DNA of 27,491 nt from the IMG/VR virus record IMGVR_UViG_3300038415_000462, positions 1-27,491 of that record; one strand, written 5' to 3'. Below are positions 5,269 to 11,955 of this stretch, in pieces. Numbering within the stretch: the first letter of the stretch is position 1; each line of letters opens with the position of its first letter. The translations under genes and the position numbers were made by a program. The notes beneath the pieces are model-generated. The model saw only the letters and a program-made list of their open reading frames with translations. It ran no database searches and was not told the origin of the DNA. Origin of the DNA: a virus.

Positions 5269-5757
5269 ATGAAAGCACTGACTTTGTATCAACCTTGGGC
5301 GACATTGGTGGCCATCGGGGCGAAGCGGATCGAGACCAGGTCATGGAGCACGAATTACCGCGGCCCGCTGGCAATACATGCCGGGAAAAATCGCCGTTAC
5401 ATCAATAAAAGTAGTGATCATTGTGTCTGGGATGTGGACCCGTTTTACATAGCCCTTGCGGATGGAGGGGCAATCAGTAAATTCAACGCCACGGAAGATG
5501 AATTTACTATCGGTTGCATAGTGGCAACCTGTGAGCTGGTTGGGTGCTATCAGATCGACATAAATGATTTGCGCCCAAAAAGCATGGAGGGTTGGCTCGT
5601 AGCCGGAAAGACGTGGGGAAGAACGCCCCAAGAGTTGGCGTTTGGCGATTACACCATCGGTCGCTATATGTGGTTCCTGAACAAGGTGAAGAAACTGGAA
5701 GAACCTATCCCGGCGAAGGGCGCCATGGGACTGTGGGAGTGGAACGATGAACGCTGA
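5269..5757 (+). CDS. ASCH-domain protein
   Basis: The 162-residue product opens with the hallmark of the ASCH family: KALTLYQPWATLVAIGAKRI, ETRSW, then a YRGPLAIHAGK strand. A later GCIVATCELVGCYQI strand and a final PAKGAMGLWEW complete the domain, which spans the whole protein. ASCH proteins have a PUA-like beta-barrel, are often found in phages and are thought to bind RNA or modified nucleotides; some act as RNases or cytidine-derivative hydrolases. An excellent ribosome site (CCAGGAGGAAGC) precedes it, and its end overlaps the DnaA-like gene by 11 bases. The exact substrate cannot be read from the sequence. Confidence 0.85.
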   Translation: MKALTLYQPWATLVAIGAKRIETRSWSTNYRGPLAIHAGKNRRYINKSSDHCVWDVDPFYIALADGGAISKFNATEDEFTIGCIVATCELVGCYQIDINDLRPKSMEGWLVAGKTWGRTPQELAFGDYTIGRYMWFLNKVKKLEEPIPAKGAMGLWEWNDER

Positions 5758-6076
5758 GCAGGCCTGGCAATCGGCGGTAGGGCAGCTGCAGATGGAGATG
5801 CCGAGAGCGGCGTTTATTGCGTACGTGCGGGAAACGAAGCTGGTCAGTTACGAGATGGGATGGTTCTGCATCGAGGCGGCGAGTGAGTTTGCCAGAGATT
5901 GGCTTACGGCACGCCTGACCAGCACGGTGACCAGGATGCTGACCGGGATGATGAACCGGGCAGTGCAGGTGGTGTTTGTGGTGAAGAAGGAGGCAGAAAA
6001 ACAAGCAACAAAAAACAAGAATGATGATCCGCAACCTGATTTATTCAAAAAGGAAGGAAGACATGAGCGAAATTAG
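5747..6076 (+). CDS. DnaA domain-I-like protein
   Basis: The 109-residue product looks like a stand-alone copy of the N-terminal domain I of DnaA. AWQSAVGQLQMEMPRAAFIA matches the first helices, YEMGWFCIEAASEFARDWL the central strand and helix, and the end (AVQVVFVVKK) the last strand, followed by a charged linker. No AAA+ ATPase or DNA-binding domain follows. In bacteria domain I binds DnaB helicase, DiaA and other partners. A free copy in a phage might recruit or hijack host replication proteins; that role is inference. It lies two genes before a ParB-like gene and overlaps both neighbours. Confidence 0.6.
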   Translation: MNAEQAWQSAVGQLQMEMPRAAFIAYVRETKLVSYEMGWFCIEAASEFARDWLTARLTSTVTRMLTGMMNRAVQVVFVVKKEAEKQATKNKNDDPQPDLFKKEGRHERN

Positions 6077-6572
6077 ATTGAGCGTTCAGCAAGATCAGGA
6101 AGACACATTGAGCGAGCTGGTTCTGTCAATGGAAAAATTATTGGGCTGCAAGGTGACGCTAAGTGCTCAGGCCACGATCTACGAGGCTGAATCAGACAAT
6201 CCAAAAGCATTGGAGATCTTGCAGGAAATCTTCAGTGAGAATGACCTGGCGCAGGCCAGCAGGAAGACCACGGTAAAGATTTTGAAGGCCGTGAAGAAGC
6301 CGGTGGAAAAGGGCAAGAAGCCAGAAAAGAAAGAACGGAAGAAGTACGCCCGGAAAGAAGTCTTATACACGGTCCTGGATGGACCCTATGCCGGCAAGGA
6401 GCTGATGGCAGCGGGTATGTTTAAGATGCTGAAGACCGGCAAACTGGCTGAACACACGCACCTGAGCCATCCAGAAAAAGGAAACATGATCGTACTCCTA
6501 GATGCGCGCGGCTTTCTGTTTTTGGAATCGACAGATAAGCCGGAAATCGTGAAAGTCGAGGCGCAGCCATGA
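6063..6572 (+). CDS. hypothetical protein with basic linker
   Basis: A 169-residue protein whose start (6063) has AAAAAGGAAGGAAGAC upstream and overlaps the end of the DnaA-like gene by 14 bases. Residues 1-75 are acidic and helical. Residues 75-105 form a Lys-rich linker (KAVKKPVEKGKKPEKKERKK). The C-terminal part (about 106-165) reads as a compact beta domain with VLYTVLDGPYAGKELMAAGM and MIVLLDARGFLFLE. The linker suggests nucleic acid contact. Family not recognised. The gene ends overlapping the ParB-like gene by four bases, so the two products may work together. Confidence 0.6.
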   Translation: MSEIRLSVQQDQEDTLSELVLSMEKLLGCKVTLSAQATIYEAESDNPKALEILQEIFSENDLAQASRKTTVKILKAVKKPVEKGKKPEKKERKKYARKEVLYTVLDGPYAGKELMAAGMFKMLKTGKLAEHTHLSHPEKGNMIVLLDARGFLFLESTDKPEIVKVEAQP

Positions 6573-8404
6573 ACGAGGCGCCTGTGTTGATCGATATCAC
6601 GTTGATCACCGGCAACCCGTATCAGATGCGGCATATGTTAGACGGGGCCGCGGTGCAGGAGCTGGCCGAGAACATCCTCCGCAACGGTCTGTTGCAGCCG
6701 CCGACGGTGCGGCTTATGCCAGGCATGCAGGCGTTGTCGGCGCCGGAACGCATCGAAAGGGGCAAGGAAGCTTACGAGCTGGCGTTCGGGCACACGCGCC
6801 TGGCGGCGTTCAAGCTGCTGGCGAATTCGGATGACAGCGAAAAGCGGATGTTTTACCGGCAGATCCCATGTTTCATCAAGGACCTGGACGACCTGCAGAT
6901 GTTCGAATTGGCCGTCTCCGAGAATATCAAGCGGCGCAACCTGAACCCGGTCGAGACAGCCACAGCCATGCAGACGTACCAGGAAAAGTTCCAGAAGACC
7001 AGCGCCGAAACCGGCGAGTTCTTCAACGTCGACGAAGCCACGGTGCGTGGCACAGTGCGGCTGCTGAAGTTACCGGAAACGGCCCGAGCCAAACTGGCGG
7101 CCGGCGAGATCACCATGGGAGCCGCCCGGCAACTGCTGGTGCTGGTGCGAGTGGCACCCGAAAGCATCGAAAACGCCGTCAAACGCATCATCAACGGCGA
7201 CCAACCCGACAGGGTGGTGTCGGATGCGCTGGATGGGCTGGTCTACCACAACAAGGCCATCAAGATGTGGGCCGGCTGGCGCAGCGGCAAGCCGAGCGGC
7301 GGTTCGGGGCTGTGGGAGCTGGACGCGCCGGTCGGGAAATCGGCCAAGTACATGCCGCCGGTGGCCGGGCTGGAAGGGCTGAATAAGCACCTGGTCAGGA
7401 AACTGGCCGAGAGCGATGGAGTGGTATCTAACGGGGGCGAGCTGGAGGATTGGGCGTGCAAGCTGCAGGGCGGCCTGGTGGCGCCGGAGGCGTTGATCGC
7501 GCAGGGTGCGCCGGCCGACACGATCGAACGATTGAACCAGCTGGTCAACCCGCCGGCCTGCACGGCCTGCCCGTTCTACGTGCGGGAGCAGAACAACCAT
7601 TATTGCACCTGGAAGGTCTGCCACACCCGCAAGAAGGAGGCCTGGGCCTGGCTCGAAATGGAGAAACACGAGAAGAAGCTGGAGATCCGTCAATTATCGG
7701 CGGACGAAGCCCGGGCCGGTTTCGTGGTCCTGGGCAATTCTTACAACTCCGAAACGCGCCGGCAGGAAGAAGCGGCGATCGCCGCAAAGGATCACAACCT
7801 GCGGCTGCATATCAAGCCCGGGCAGTACGAGCACCCGTTCACCAAGTCGGAGATCGTCGAGGTGGTCTCGATCGCGCCGGCGGCGGTCGAGAAACAGAAA
7901 AAACAGAAGAAAGCCCATCAGACCGGCGAGGATGAAAAGGAACAGGCGGCGCGCTATAAGCGCGAAAGGGCGTTGGTGGAAGCCGCTAATAAATTCGAGA
8001 ATGCCGAAGTACCGCCGGTGTGTGCGCACTTGCTGGACGGGCTGGATAACCTGGGTTTCCTGATGGCGATGGCCCAAATAGATGACGATGACTTCCAACG
8101 GGAAAAAGTGACCTCCCGCAAGGAAAAACTGGAACGCTGCCGGAGGAATTGCATCAACCAAGTGATCAAAAAGACAGTAAATTACGATGAAAGGGAAAAA
8201 GGACTGGTGGCGATCGCCGAATACTGGCAGGGCGTGCTCAAGACGTGGGGCGTAGATCTGCCGGCGGACTGGCTGGAGAAAGCCGCCAGTTACTGGCCGA
8301 AAGAGGTCGAGCCGCCTACAGAGCCGGATATTCCTTCCAACGTGGAAAGCGGTCTGGAAGGTGGTGACGAGGGCGATGAGGAAAATGACGAGGAGGAAGA
8401 ATGA
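6569..8404 (+). CDS. large ParB/Spo0J-like protein with Cys cluster and acidic tail
   Basis: A 611-residue protein. The first 120 residues match the ParB/Srx-type N-terminal domain: NPYQMR, ELAENILRNGLLQPPTVR, AYELAFGHTRLAAFKLL, and the typical ENIKRRNLNPVETATAM that leads into a helix-turn-helix (about residues 115-215, with TVRGTVRLLKLPE and GEITMGAARQLL). In ParB this part binds CTP and parS DNA. After that comes a phage-type extension with a Cys cluster (CTAC near 331-334, then C..and VC near 345-351) that may bind zinc, and an extremely acidic end (DEENDEEEE). It could serve plasmid-like partition, replication or transcription control. No ParA gene is visible, so partition is doubtful. 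Confidence 0.8.
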   Translation: MNEAPVLIDITLITGNPYQMRHMLDGAAVQELAENILRNGLLQPPTVRLMPGMQALSAPERIERGKEAYELAFGHTRLAAFKLLANSDDSEKRMFYRQIPCFIKDLDDLQMFELAVSENIKRRNLNPVETATAMQTYQEKFQKTSAETGEFFNVDEATVRGTVRLLKLPETARAKLAAGEITMGAARQLLVLVRVAPESIENAVKRIINGDQPDRVVSDALDGLVYHNKAIKMWAGWRSGKPSGGSGLWELDAPVGKSAKYMPPVAGLEGLNKHLVRKLAESDGVVSNGGELEDWACKLQGGLVAPEALIAQGAPADTIERLNQLVNPPACTACPFYVREQNNHYCTWKVCHTRKKEAWAWLEMEKHEKKLEIRQLSADEARAGFVVLGNSYNSETRRQEEAAIAAKDHNLRLHIKPGQYEHPFTKSEIVEVVSIAPAAVEKQKKQKKAHQTGEDEKEQAARYKRERALVEAANKFENAEVPPVCAHLLDGLDNLGFLMAMAQIDDDDFQREKVTSRKEKLERCRRNCINQVIKKTVNYDEREKGLVAIAEYWQGVLKTWGVDLPADWLEKAASYWPKEVEPPTEPDIPSNVESGLEGGDEGDEENDEEEE

Positions 8405-8649
8405 CACCAGCAAGCTGCCCATTATGCCAATATTACACCCCGGATCTGAACCCGCAGGCGACGCCAGGAAACGGGCTCTGCCGACGGAATACGCCGACAC
8501 CGATATTCCTACCAAACGGCGCAGTGATCACCATCTGGCCGACTGTGCGGCCGACGGATTGGTGCGGCGAAGGCGAAGCCGGAATTTCACACGATACGAA
8601 AGCGATGGGCAATGCACTGCTGGATAAGGGCAATGGCCACCGTCACTGA
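8401..8649 (+). CDS. small Cys-rich phage hypothetical protein
   Basis: An 82-residue protein starting within the stop of the ParB-like gene (ATGA overlap). CPLC near the start, a GLCRRNTPTP stretch and a late RPTDWCGEGEAG match a pattern I have seen in many uncharacterised phage and bacterial proteins, in which Cys residues would hold a metal. No function is known. Its last 17 bases overlap the next, interrupted, gene. Confidence 0.65.
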   Translation: MTPASCPLCQYYTPDLNPQATPGNGLCRRNTPTPIFLPNGAVITIWPTVRPTDWCGEGEAGISHDTKAMGNALLDKGNGHRH

Positions 8650-8857
8650 TCCGCGCAGCCTGCTGGGCAAGTGGCTGAAGGACCATCCGCACAGCAACTA
8701 GGCGCACCGGGTGCTACGGTTTGACCGGGAGACGCTGGTGAGCTACTGCGGGCGCGTGTTTCCGATGTCGGAAGCAGTCGAGCCCGTGCAATCCGTGGCG
8801 TGCTGCCCGGATTGCACGGGAAAGTGGCGGCAGCAAAGAAAGAGATTCAAAAGGTAA
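8633..8857 (+). pseudogene. small zinc-finger-like gene interrupted by an in-frame TAG
   Basis: From ATG 8633 the frame codes for 22 residues (MATVTDPRSLLGKWLKDHPH, SN), meets TAG at 8699-8701, and then continues open for 51 further residues to TAA at 8855-8857. The downstream part is clearly protein-like: HRVLRFDRETLVSYCGRVFP then CCPDCTGKWRQQR, with Cys residues that fit a zinc finger. Without the TAG the whole would be a 74-residue protein in the usual position and phase of this operon. TAG ends many other genes in the window, so general recoding is unlikely. It is a nonsense mutation, a sequence error, or a leaky stop. The start has AAGGGC upstream. Confidence 0.6.
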
Positions 8858-8860
8858 GGC

Positions 8861-9118
8861 ATGGAACATAGTCCGGAAGATGTGGAAGGGTTCATCAAGC
8901 TGGTCAGGAGCATGCGGAACGCGCAATGGAAGTTTCTGAACACGCGCTCGCAGAACGATATGATCATGGCCCGGGCTGCGGAGAAACAGGTGGACGGCTG
9001 GCTGAATCACTTCGCGCAATTGCAGGCTTTTGGGAAGATTGTGCCAGGCGAACAACAGCCGCTTTGGCCAGATAGCGGAAAAGGCCAAAAATCGACGCCA
9101 GAAAGCCATAATCCATGA
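8861..9118 (+). CDS. small hypothetical protein
   Basis: An 85-residue helical protein three bases after the previous stop, with AAAAGGTAAGGC as ribosome site. The central region (FIKLVRSMRNAQWKFLNTRS, then MIMARAAEKQVDGWLNHFAQ) forms two probable long helices; the C-terminal 20 residues are polar and probably loose. A short Trp-containing helical protein in this place is common in phages but I cannot name a family. It overlaps the next gene by four bases (ATGA). Confidence 0.6.
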   Translation: MEHSPEDVEGFIKLVRSMRNAQWKFLNTRSQNDMIMARAAEKQVDGWLNHFAQLQAFGKIVPGEQQPLWPDSGKGQKSTPESHNP

Positions 9119-9396
9119 ATAAAACAATGCCCCTAAATAAAGCTGGCAGGCCTGTACAAACCGTGTACACCGAGACGTCCGTAGAACGAGACGTGCAGGC
9201 CAAAAAGAACGCAGGAATGAGTTTGCGGCAGATAGCGAAAATCTATGGATCACCGATCACGCATGCGGATATCGAGCGCATCCTGGCTGGTGTTTTTCCG
9301 GTCGGAATGGGGAAGAGGCGCGCGTTGCACATCCCGCCTGTTTGTTCGAAATGCGAGCAACCACTGCCAAAGCCGAAACGCGTTGTGCCTACCTGA
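9115..9396 (+). CDS. helix-turn-helix-type protein with Cys pair
   Basis: A 93-residue protein. Residues 25-58 (ERDVQAKKNAGMSLRQIAKI, then SPITHADIERILAG) have the spacing of a helix-turn-helix of the resolvase/sigma-region-4 type. Near the end CSKC could be half a zinc site. The frame stops at TGA 9394-9396 but stays open for another 41 residues (next entry), so the true protein may be longer or the gene may be damaged. It probably acts as a regulator in middle-gene expression, which is inferred from fold and place only. Confidence 0.6.
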   Translation: MNKTMPLNKAGRPVQTVYTETSVERDVQAKKNAGMSLRQIAKIYGSPITHADIERILAGVFPVGMGKRRALHIPPVCSKCEQPLPKPKRVVPT

Positions 9397-9522
9397 CTGA
9401 ACGAAGCGGTGGCAAATCTCCAATGGTTGGAGGCGGCCGCACAACCAAAACCGGACGAATATCGGGTGTATGCGCGCGGCGGAAAGCGCGTGCGGAATGC
9501 ACAACCTTTCACACCGTTTTGA
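9397..9522 (+). other. open 41-residue continuation after the TGA of the helix-turn-helix gene
   Basis: Directly after TGA 9394-9396, the same frame reads LNEAVANLQWLEAAAQPKPD then YRVYARGGKRVRNAQPFTPF and ends at TGA 9520-9522. The residue and codon pattern is protein-like, and there is no ATG or ribosome site to start it independently. It is best explained as the true C-terminus of the upstream gene, cut off by one stop codon. The base after the stop is C, a context known to favour readthrough. Confidence 0.45.
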
Positions 9523-9549
9523 GAGTAATTCTTAGATCCTTCAATTAAA

Positions 9550-9592
9550 AAGAGAGAGAGTGTGTGTGAGTGTGTGTGTGTGTGTGTGTGTG
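9550..9592. repeat. AG/TG dinucleotide microsatellite
   Basis: A run of about five AG units, four TG units, one AG and then about eleven TG units fills 9550-9592, immediately before the ribosome site (GAGG, 9592-9595) and start (9601) of the next gene. Read from a GTG at 9562 it is in frame with that gene and would add a Cys-Val-rich leader. Such tracts change length easily. Confidence 0.85.
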
Positions 9593-9600
9593 AGGATGCA

Positions 9601-10065
9601 ATGAGTAGAAAATATCCGAAAAGTGATCTACCTGAAAGTATCAGAAAACCGCATGCAGCAGCATTGAGAAATTATGCTAAAAATCCAGCAACGGGAAGGA
9701 ACGATGTGGTCAAAGACCAGGAAGAAGAACACGTAATACTCAAGAGCGAATCCAAACGCAAGCGAACTCAACCGGCCAAGACACCCACCCCGCGTCACAA
9801 ACCGATCGAGATGCCGAGCCAGGGACTGAAACAATCCGACATTTTGTCGTTCAACTGTGACGCCGAGAAGGCATTTGTGCGGCTGATCAGCCAGATCCTG
9901 CAGGAAGATGGTCCGCTGGCGTACCGCGACGCCGTGCGGGAGGCCGCCTTCGAGCTGAATGTCAGCACTGAAACGTCGAAGCGCTACTTGGAGAAACACT
10001 GCGCCCGGCGGGCAGAGTTCAGCATTGCGGATGGTTTCGTAACGCTGAGAAAGGCGAAGACATGA
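9601..10065 (+). CDS. hypothetical protein with winged-helix-like C-terminus
   Basis: A 154-residue protein. The first 85 residues are charged, Lys/Pro-rich and probably disordered (SESKRKRTQPAKTPTPRHKP). The last 65 make a compact helical domain (AEKAFVRLISQILQ, AYRDAVREAAFELNVSTETS, KRYLEKHC) ending in a FSIADGFVTLRK hairpin, a layout resembling a winged helix. DNA binding is therefore likely but not proven. The start at 9601 is preferred over the GTG at 9562 because GAGG is placed five bases before it. The gene is preceded by a microsatellite and ends overlapping the next by four bases. Confidence 0.65.
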   Translation: MSRKYPKSDLPESIRKPHAAALRNYAKNPATGRNDVVKDQEEEHVILKSESKRKRTQPAKTPTPRHKPIEMPSQGLKQSDILSFNCDAEKAFVRLISQILQEDGPLAYRDAVREAAFELNVSTETSKRYLEKHCARRAEFSIADGFVTLRKAKT

Positions 10066-10322
10066 GCGACGAACCGAAGCAACCGAAACAGATCACTTGT
10101 GAGTGTGGCAATCCGATCGGCGAACTCTACCAGTTGCACGATGGCCTTTGTCTGCTGGACACAGGCGGCGGATCGCTGGCGATGCATTACCAGGGCACCT
10201 GCAAGGCGTGCGGACGGCCGGTGTACTTCGATGTCAACCAGCAGAAGTTGGACCGGTTGATCAAGGGAGTCCAGGAACTCAGGCGTTCGGTAACACGTAT
10301 GCCACCTATTACCGGAGGTTAG
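10062..10322 (+). CDS. small zinc-ribbon-like protein
   Basis: An 86-residue protein with two Cys pairs, CECG (about residues 13-16) and CKAC (about residues 47-50), the standard spacing of a zinc ribbon. Between them are strands with YQLHDGLCLLD and AMHYQGT. After the second pair a helix follows (QQKLDRLIKGVQELRRSV). No function known. It is coupled to the gene before by ATGA and followed one base later by the next ATG. Confidence 0.65.
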   Translation: MSDEPKQPKQITCECGNPIGELYQLHDGLCLLDTGGGSLAMHYQGTCKACGRPVYFDVNQQKLDRLIKGVQELRRSVTRMPPITGG

Positions 10323-10323
10323 T

Positions 10324-10614
10324 ATGTCAATAAAATACATGGACATAAAAGAGTTTCAGGAATTCGGTTATCTCCAGGAACTGAACCGTCAATTCCTGCA
10401 CCCACTTGGTTTAGCTCTTGAGATCGTCATCGATGACGAATCAGGGAAAGCTAAACTGGGTCGCATTTGGGATTATAGCGAAGATCCAGAAGGAATGATC
10501 TTTGCCAAAGGACAAATTGACGCACTGAAAGCGGCGAGAGTTCAAGTCGCCTGGAACGAAAAGGCCGAAGCCAGGATCAAGAAGTTTGGCTTCATTATCC
10601 AGGATGAGTATTGA
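10324..10614 (+). CDS. conserved phage hypothetical protein
   Basis: A 96-residue protein with an ATTACCGGAGGTTAGT ribosome site. DIKEFQEFGYLQELNRQFLH followed by PLGLALEIVIDDESG, then LGRIWDYSEDPEGMIF form a pattern found again and again in phages of many hosts, without a known function. It is AT-richer than its immediate neighbours. The stop overlaps the HNH gene start (TGATG), so expression of the two is linked. Confidence 0.75.
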   Translation: MSIKYMDIKEFQEFGYLQELNRQFLHPLGLALEIVIDDESGKAKLGRIWDYSEDPEGMIFAKGQIDALKAARVQVAWNEKAEARIKKFGFIIQDEY

Positions 10615-11009
10615 TGCCGAACCGACCGCCATCCACGTGCAGGATACCTGGTTGCCCGCGTCTCAGTCATGGTGGCGGACTGTGCGATGAACACAAGGCG
10701 CAACGGCAACGGCAACTCGACGCCGAACGACCGACGCCAACTCAACGCGGATACGGTCCTGCATGGAAGAAGATCCGGGATGATCACCTCGAGAAGCATC
10801 TGTATTGTGTCGATCCATACCAGGTCCATGGCGCCAGTCAGGTCATGGCAACGGATGTTGACCATGTCATCCCGAGAAAAGAAGGTGGTACCGACGATGA
10901 AAATAATCTGCAGTCCCTGTGTCATGCCTGTCACAGCAGGAAGACGGCACGTGAAGACGGCCGGTGGGGCCGGAGACACCGCCGGATCTGGTCCAATGAC
11001 GACCGTTAG
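10614..11009 (+). CDS. HNH endonuclease next to terminase
   Basis: A 131-residue HNH nuclease. An N-terminal Cys segment (CRIPGCPRLSHGGGLCDEHK) is followed by a linker with YGPAWKKIRDDHLEKHLYC and the catalytic core ATDVDHVIPRKEGG, then DENNLQSLCHACHSRKT. The DH of the first motif, the N of the middle part and the last His are the metal and catalytic residues, and CHAC completes the zinc site. HNH proteins encoded just before the terminase in HK97-like phages are needed, with TerS and TerL, for cutting DNA at cos sites. That role is likely here because the next stretch carries tandem repeats. Confidence 0.9.
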   Translation: MPNRPPSTCRIPGCPRLSHGGGLCDEHKAQRQRQLDAERPTPTQRGYGPAWKKIRDDHLEKHLYCVDPYQVHGASQVMATDVDHVIPRKEGGTDDENNLQSLCHACHSRKTAREDGRWGRRHRRIWSNDDR

Positions 11010-11076
11010 GGGTATGGGGGTCGTTTTCCTTCGACCGTTTCACAGTGTACCGGTCGCCTGGTGCAATGCATTCACC

Positions 11077-11192
11077 CGCGAAATTCGAGCCGGGGGGGTA
11101 AAAACCGCGATATACAACAGGCGGGGGTATAAACCGCGTAATTCGGGCAGGGGGGGTGTTTTCCGCGTAATTATGCAGGGGGGTGTGTAGTG
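11077..11192 (+). repeat. four 29-bp tandem repeats, candidate cos/terminase recognition region
   Basis: Four units start at 11077, 11106, 11135 and 11164, each exactly 29 bases. Every unit begins CGCG, continues with an A/T-rich part (AAATTC, TATAC, TAATTC, TAATTA) and contains a G-run of five to seven bases. The last unit ends on the GTG start of the small terminase gene. Because 29 is not divisible by three and the units differ, it is not coding. Its place between HNH and terminase is where cos sites lie in many phages. The 67 bases before it (11010-11076) hold a small hairpin (GGTCG/CGACC) and no gene. Confidence 0.75.
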
Positions 11193-11693
11193 TCGCGCGG
11201 GAGGAAGCCACTACCGACGGCGGTGAAGGAGCTGAACGGGAACCCGGGCCACCGCGCGCTCAACAAGGCTGAGCCGCAGCCACCCCGGCCCAGCCGTGTA
11301 CCACCACCACCTAATCACCTGACCGGCGAGGCCAGGAAGAAATGGCAGAAGCTGGCCGGCCAGCTGCACCGGATGGGCGTGCTTACCGAAGTGGACCAGG
11401 ATGCGCTGGCGCGCTATTGTGTAACTTACCAGCGCTGGTTGCGCGCAGAGAAGGCGCTGGCCAAGGACGGAGATGTGTTGAAGACCAACAAGGGCAATTA
11501 CGTGCAGAACCCGTGGCTGGCGATCTCGAACCGGAGCCTGGGGCTGCTGAACGGCCTGGCGGCGGAGTTTGGGATCACGCCTAGCAGCCGGACCAGGGTA
11601 AAGGCCAACCCGCCCGAGGAGGAAGAGAAGCTGGAGAAGGAGCTGTTCGGGCCGAAGACGAAAATCATCAAGCCGGGAGGTACGAGTGGATGA
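11190..11693 (+). CDS. terS: terminase small subunit, P27 family
   Basis: A 167-residue protein starting at GTG 11190, with the AGGGGGG of the last repeat as ribosome site. RGRKPLPTAVKELNGNPGHR at the N-terminus, PPPPNHLTGEARKKWQKLAG, LHRMGVLTEVDQDALARYC and NPWLAISNRSLGLLNGLAAE are the signatures of the P27-type (HK97-like) small terminase. In the complex it recognises the packaging site and regulates TerL. It overlaps the following gene by eight bases. The ribosome site and gene start inside the fourth repeat may couple TerS production to binding of that region, which is a guess. Confidence 0.93.
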   Translation: MSRGRKPLPTAVKELNGNPGHRALNKAEPQPPRPSRVPPPPNHLTGEARKKWQKLAGQLHRMGVLTEVDQDALARYCVTYQRWLRAEKALAKDGDVLKTNKGNYVQNPWLAISNRSLGLLNGLAAEFGITPSSRTRVKANPPEEEEKLEKELFGPKTKIIKPGGTSG

Positions 11694-11955
11694 GTTGCGG
11701 TGCGATTATTGCCGGCAGCTATTTATAGCGACTGAGATCTTTGGCGGGTGCAGCTGCTGCGGGGCACCGGCGCCGGAAAAGATGAAGTTGGAATGGGGAA
11801 TATCACCGGTGGAAAGAGTGATCAGGAGCGGTTTCTTGACACCGAATGAGATCAGGGAGATGTTCAATTTTGAGAACCGGGCGCACGCTATGCGCTCCGA
11901 TGATAGCCTGCCAGGGCCGATCAGACTGGCAAGAAGAAAGGTTGACGATGAATAA
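11686..11955 (+). CDS. small zinc-ribbon-like phage protein
   Basis: An 89-residue protein starting at GTG 11686 (GGGAGGTAC ribosome site). An N-terminal CDYC...CSCCGAP segment matches small zinc-ribbon proteins that occur beside terminase genes in many phages. The rest has a short amphipathic part (ISPVERVIRSGFLTPNEIRE) and a basic C-terminus. No function is established for the family. The eight-base overlap with the TerS gene and eight-base overlap with the next small gene show it belongs to the packaging operon. Confidence 0.65.
   Translation: MDELRCDYCRQLFIATEIFGGCSCCGAPAPEKMKLEWGISPVERVIRSGFLTPNEIREMFNFENRAHAMRSDDSLPGPIRLARRKVDDE

Noticed and set aside
8633-9522. Genome-wide stop codon recoding (TAG or TGA read as an amino acid)
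   Set aside because: Both TAG and TGA end many clearly complete genes in this window, so only local readthrough, mutation or error can explain the two interruptions.
9342-9548. Separate 68-codon gene after the helix-turn-helix gene
   Set aside because: The continuation in the frame of the upstream gene (9397-9522) has a far better protein pattern than this overlapping frame, which has no ribosome site.
11077-11192. CRISPR-like array
   Set aside because: The 29-bp units are directly joined without spacers and differ from each other, so they are tandem repeats in the packaging region and not a CRISPR.
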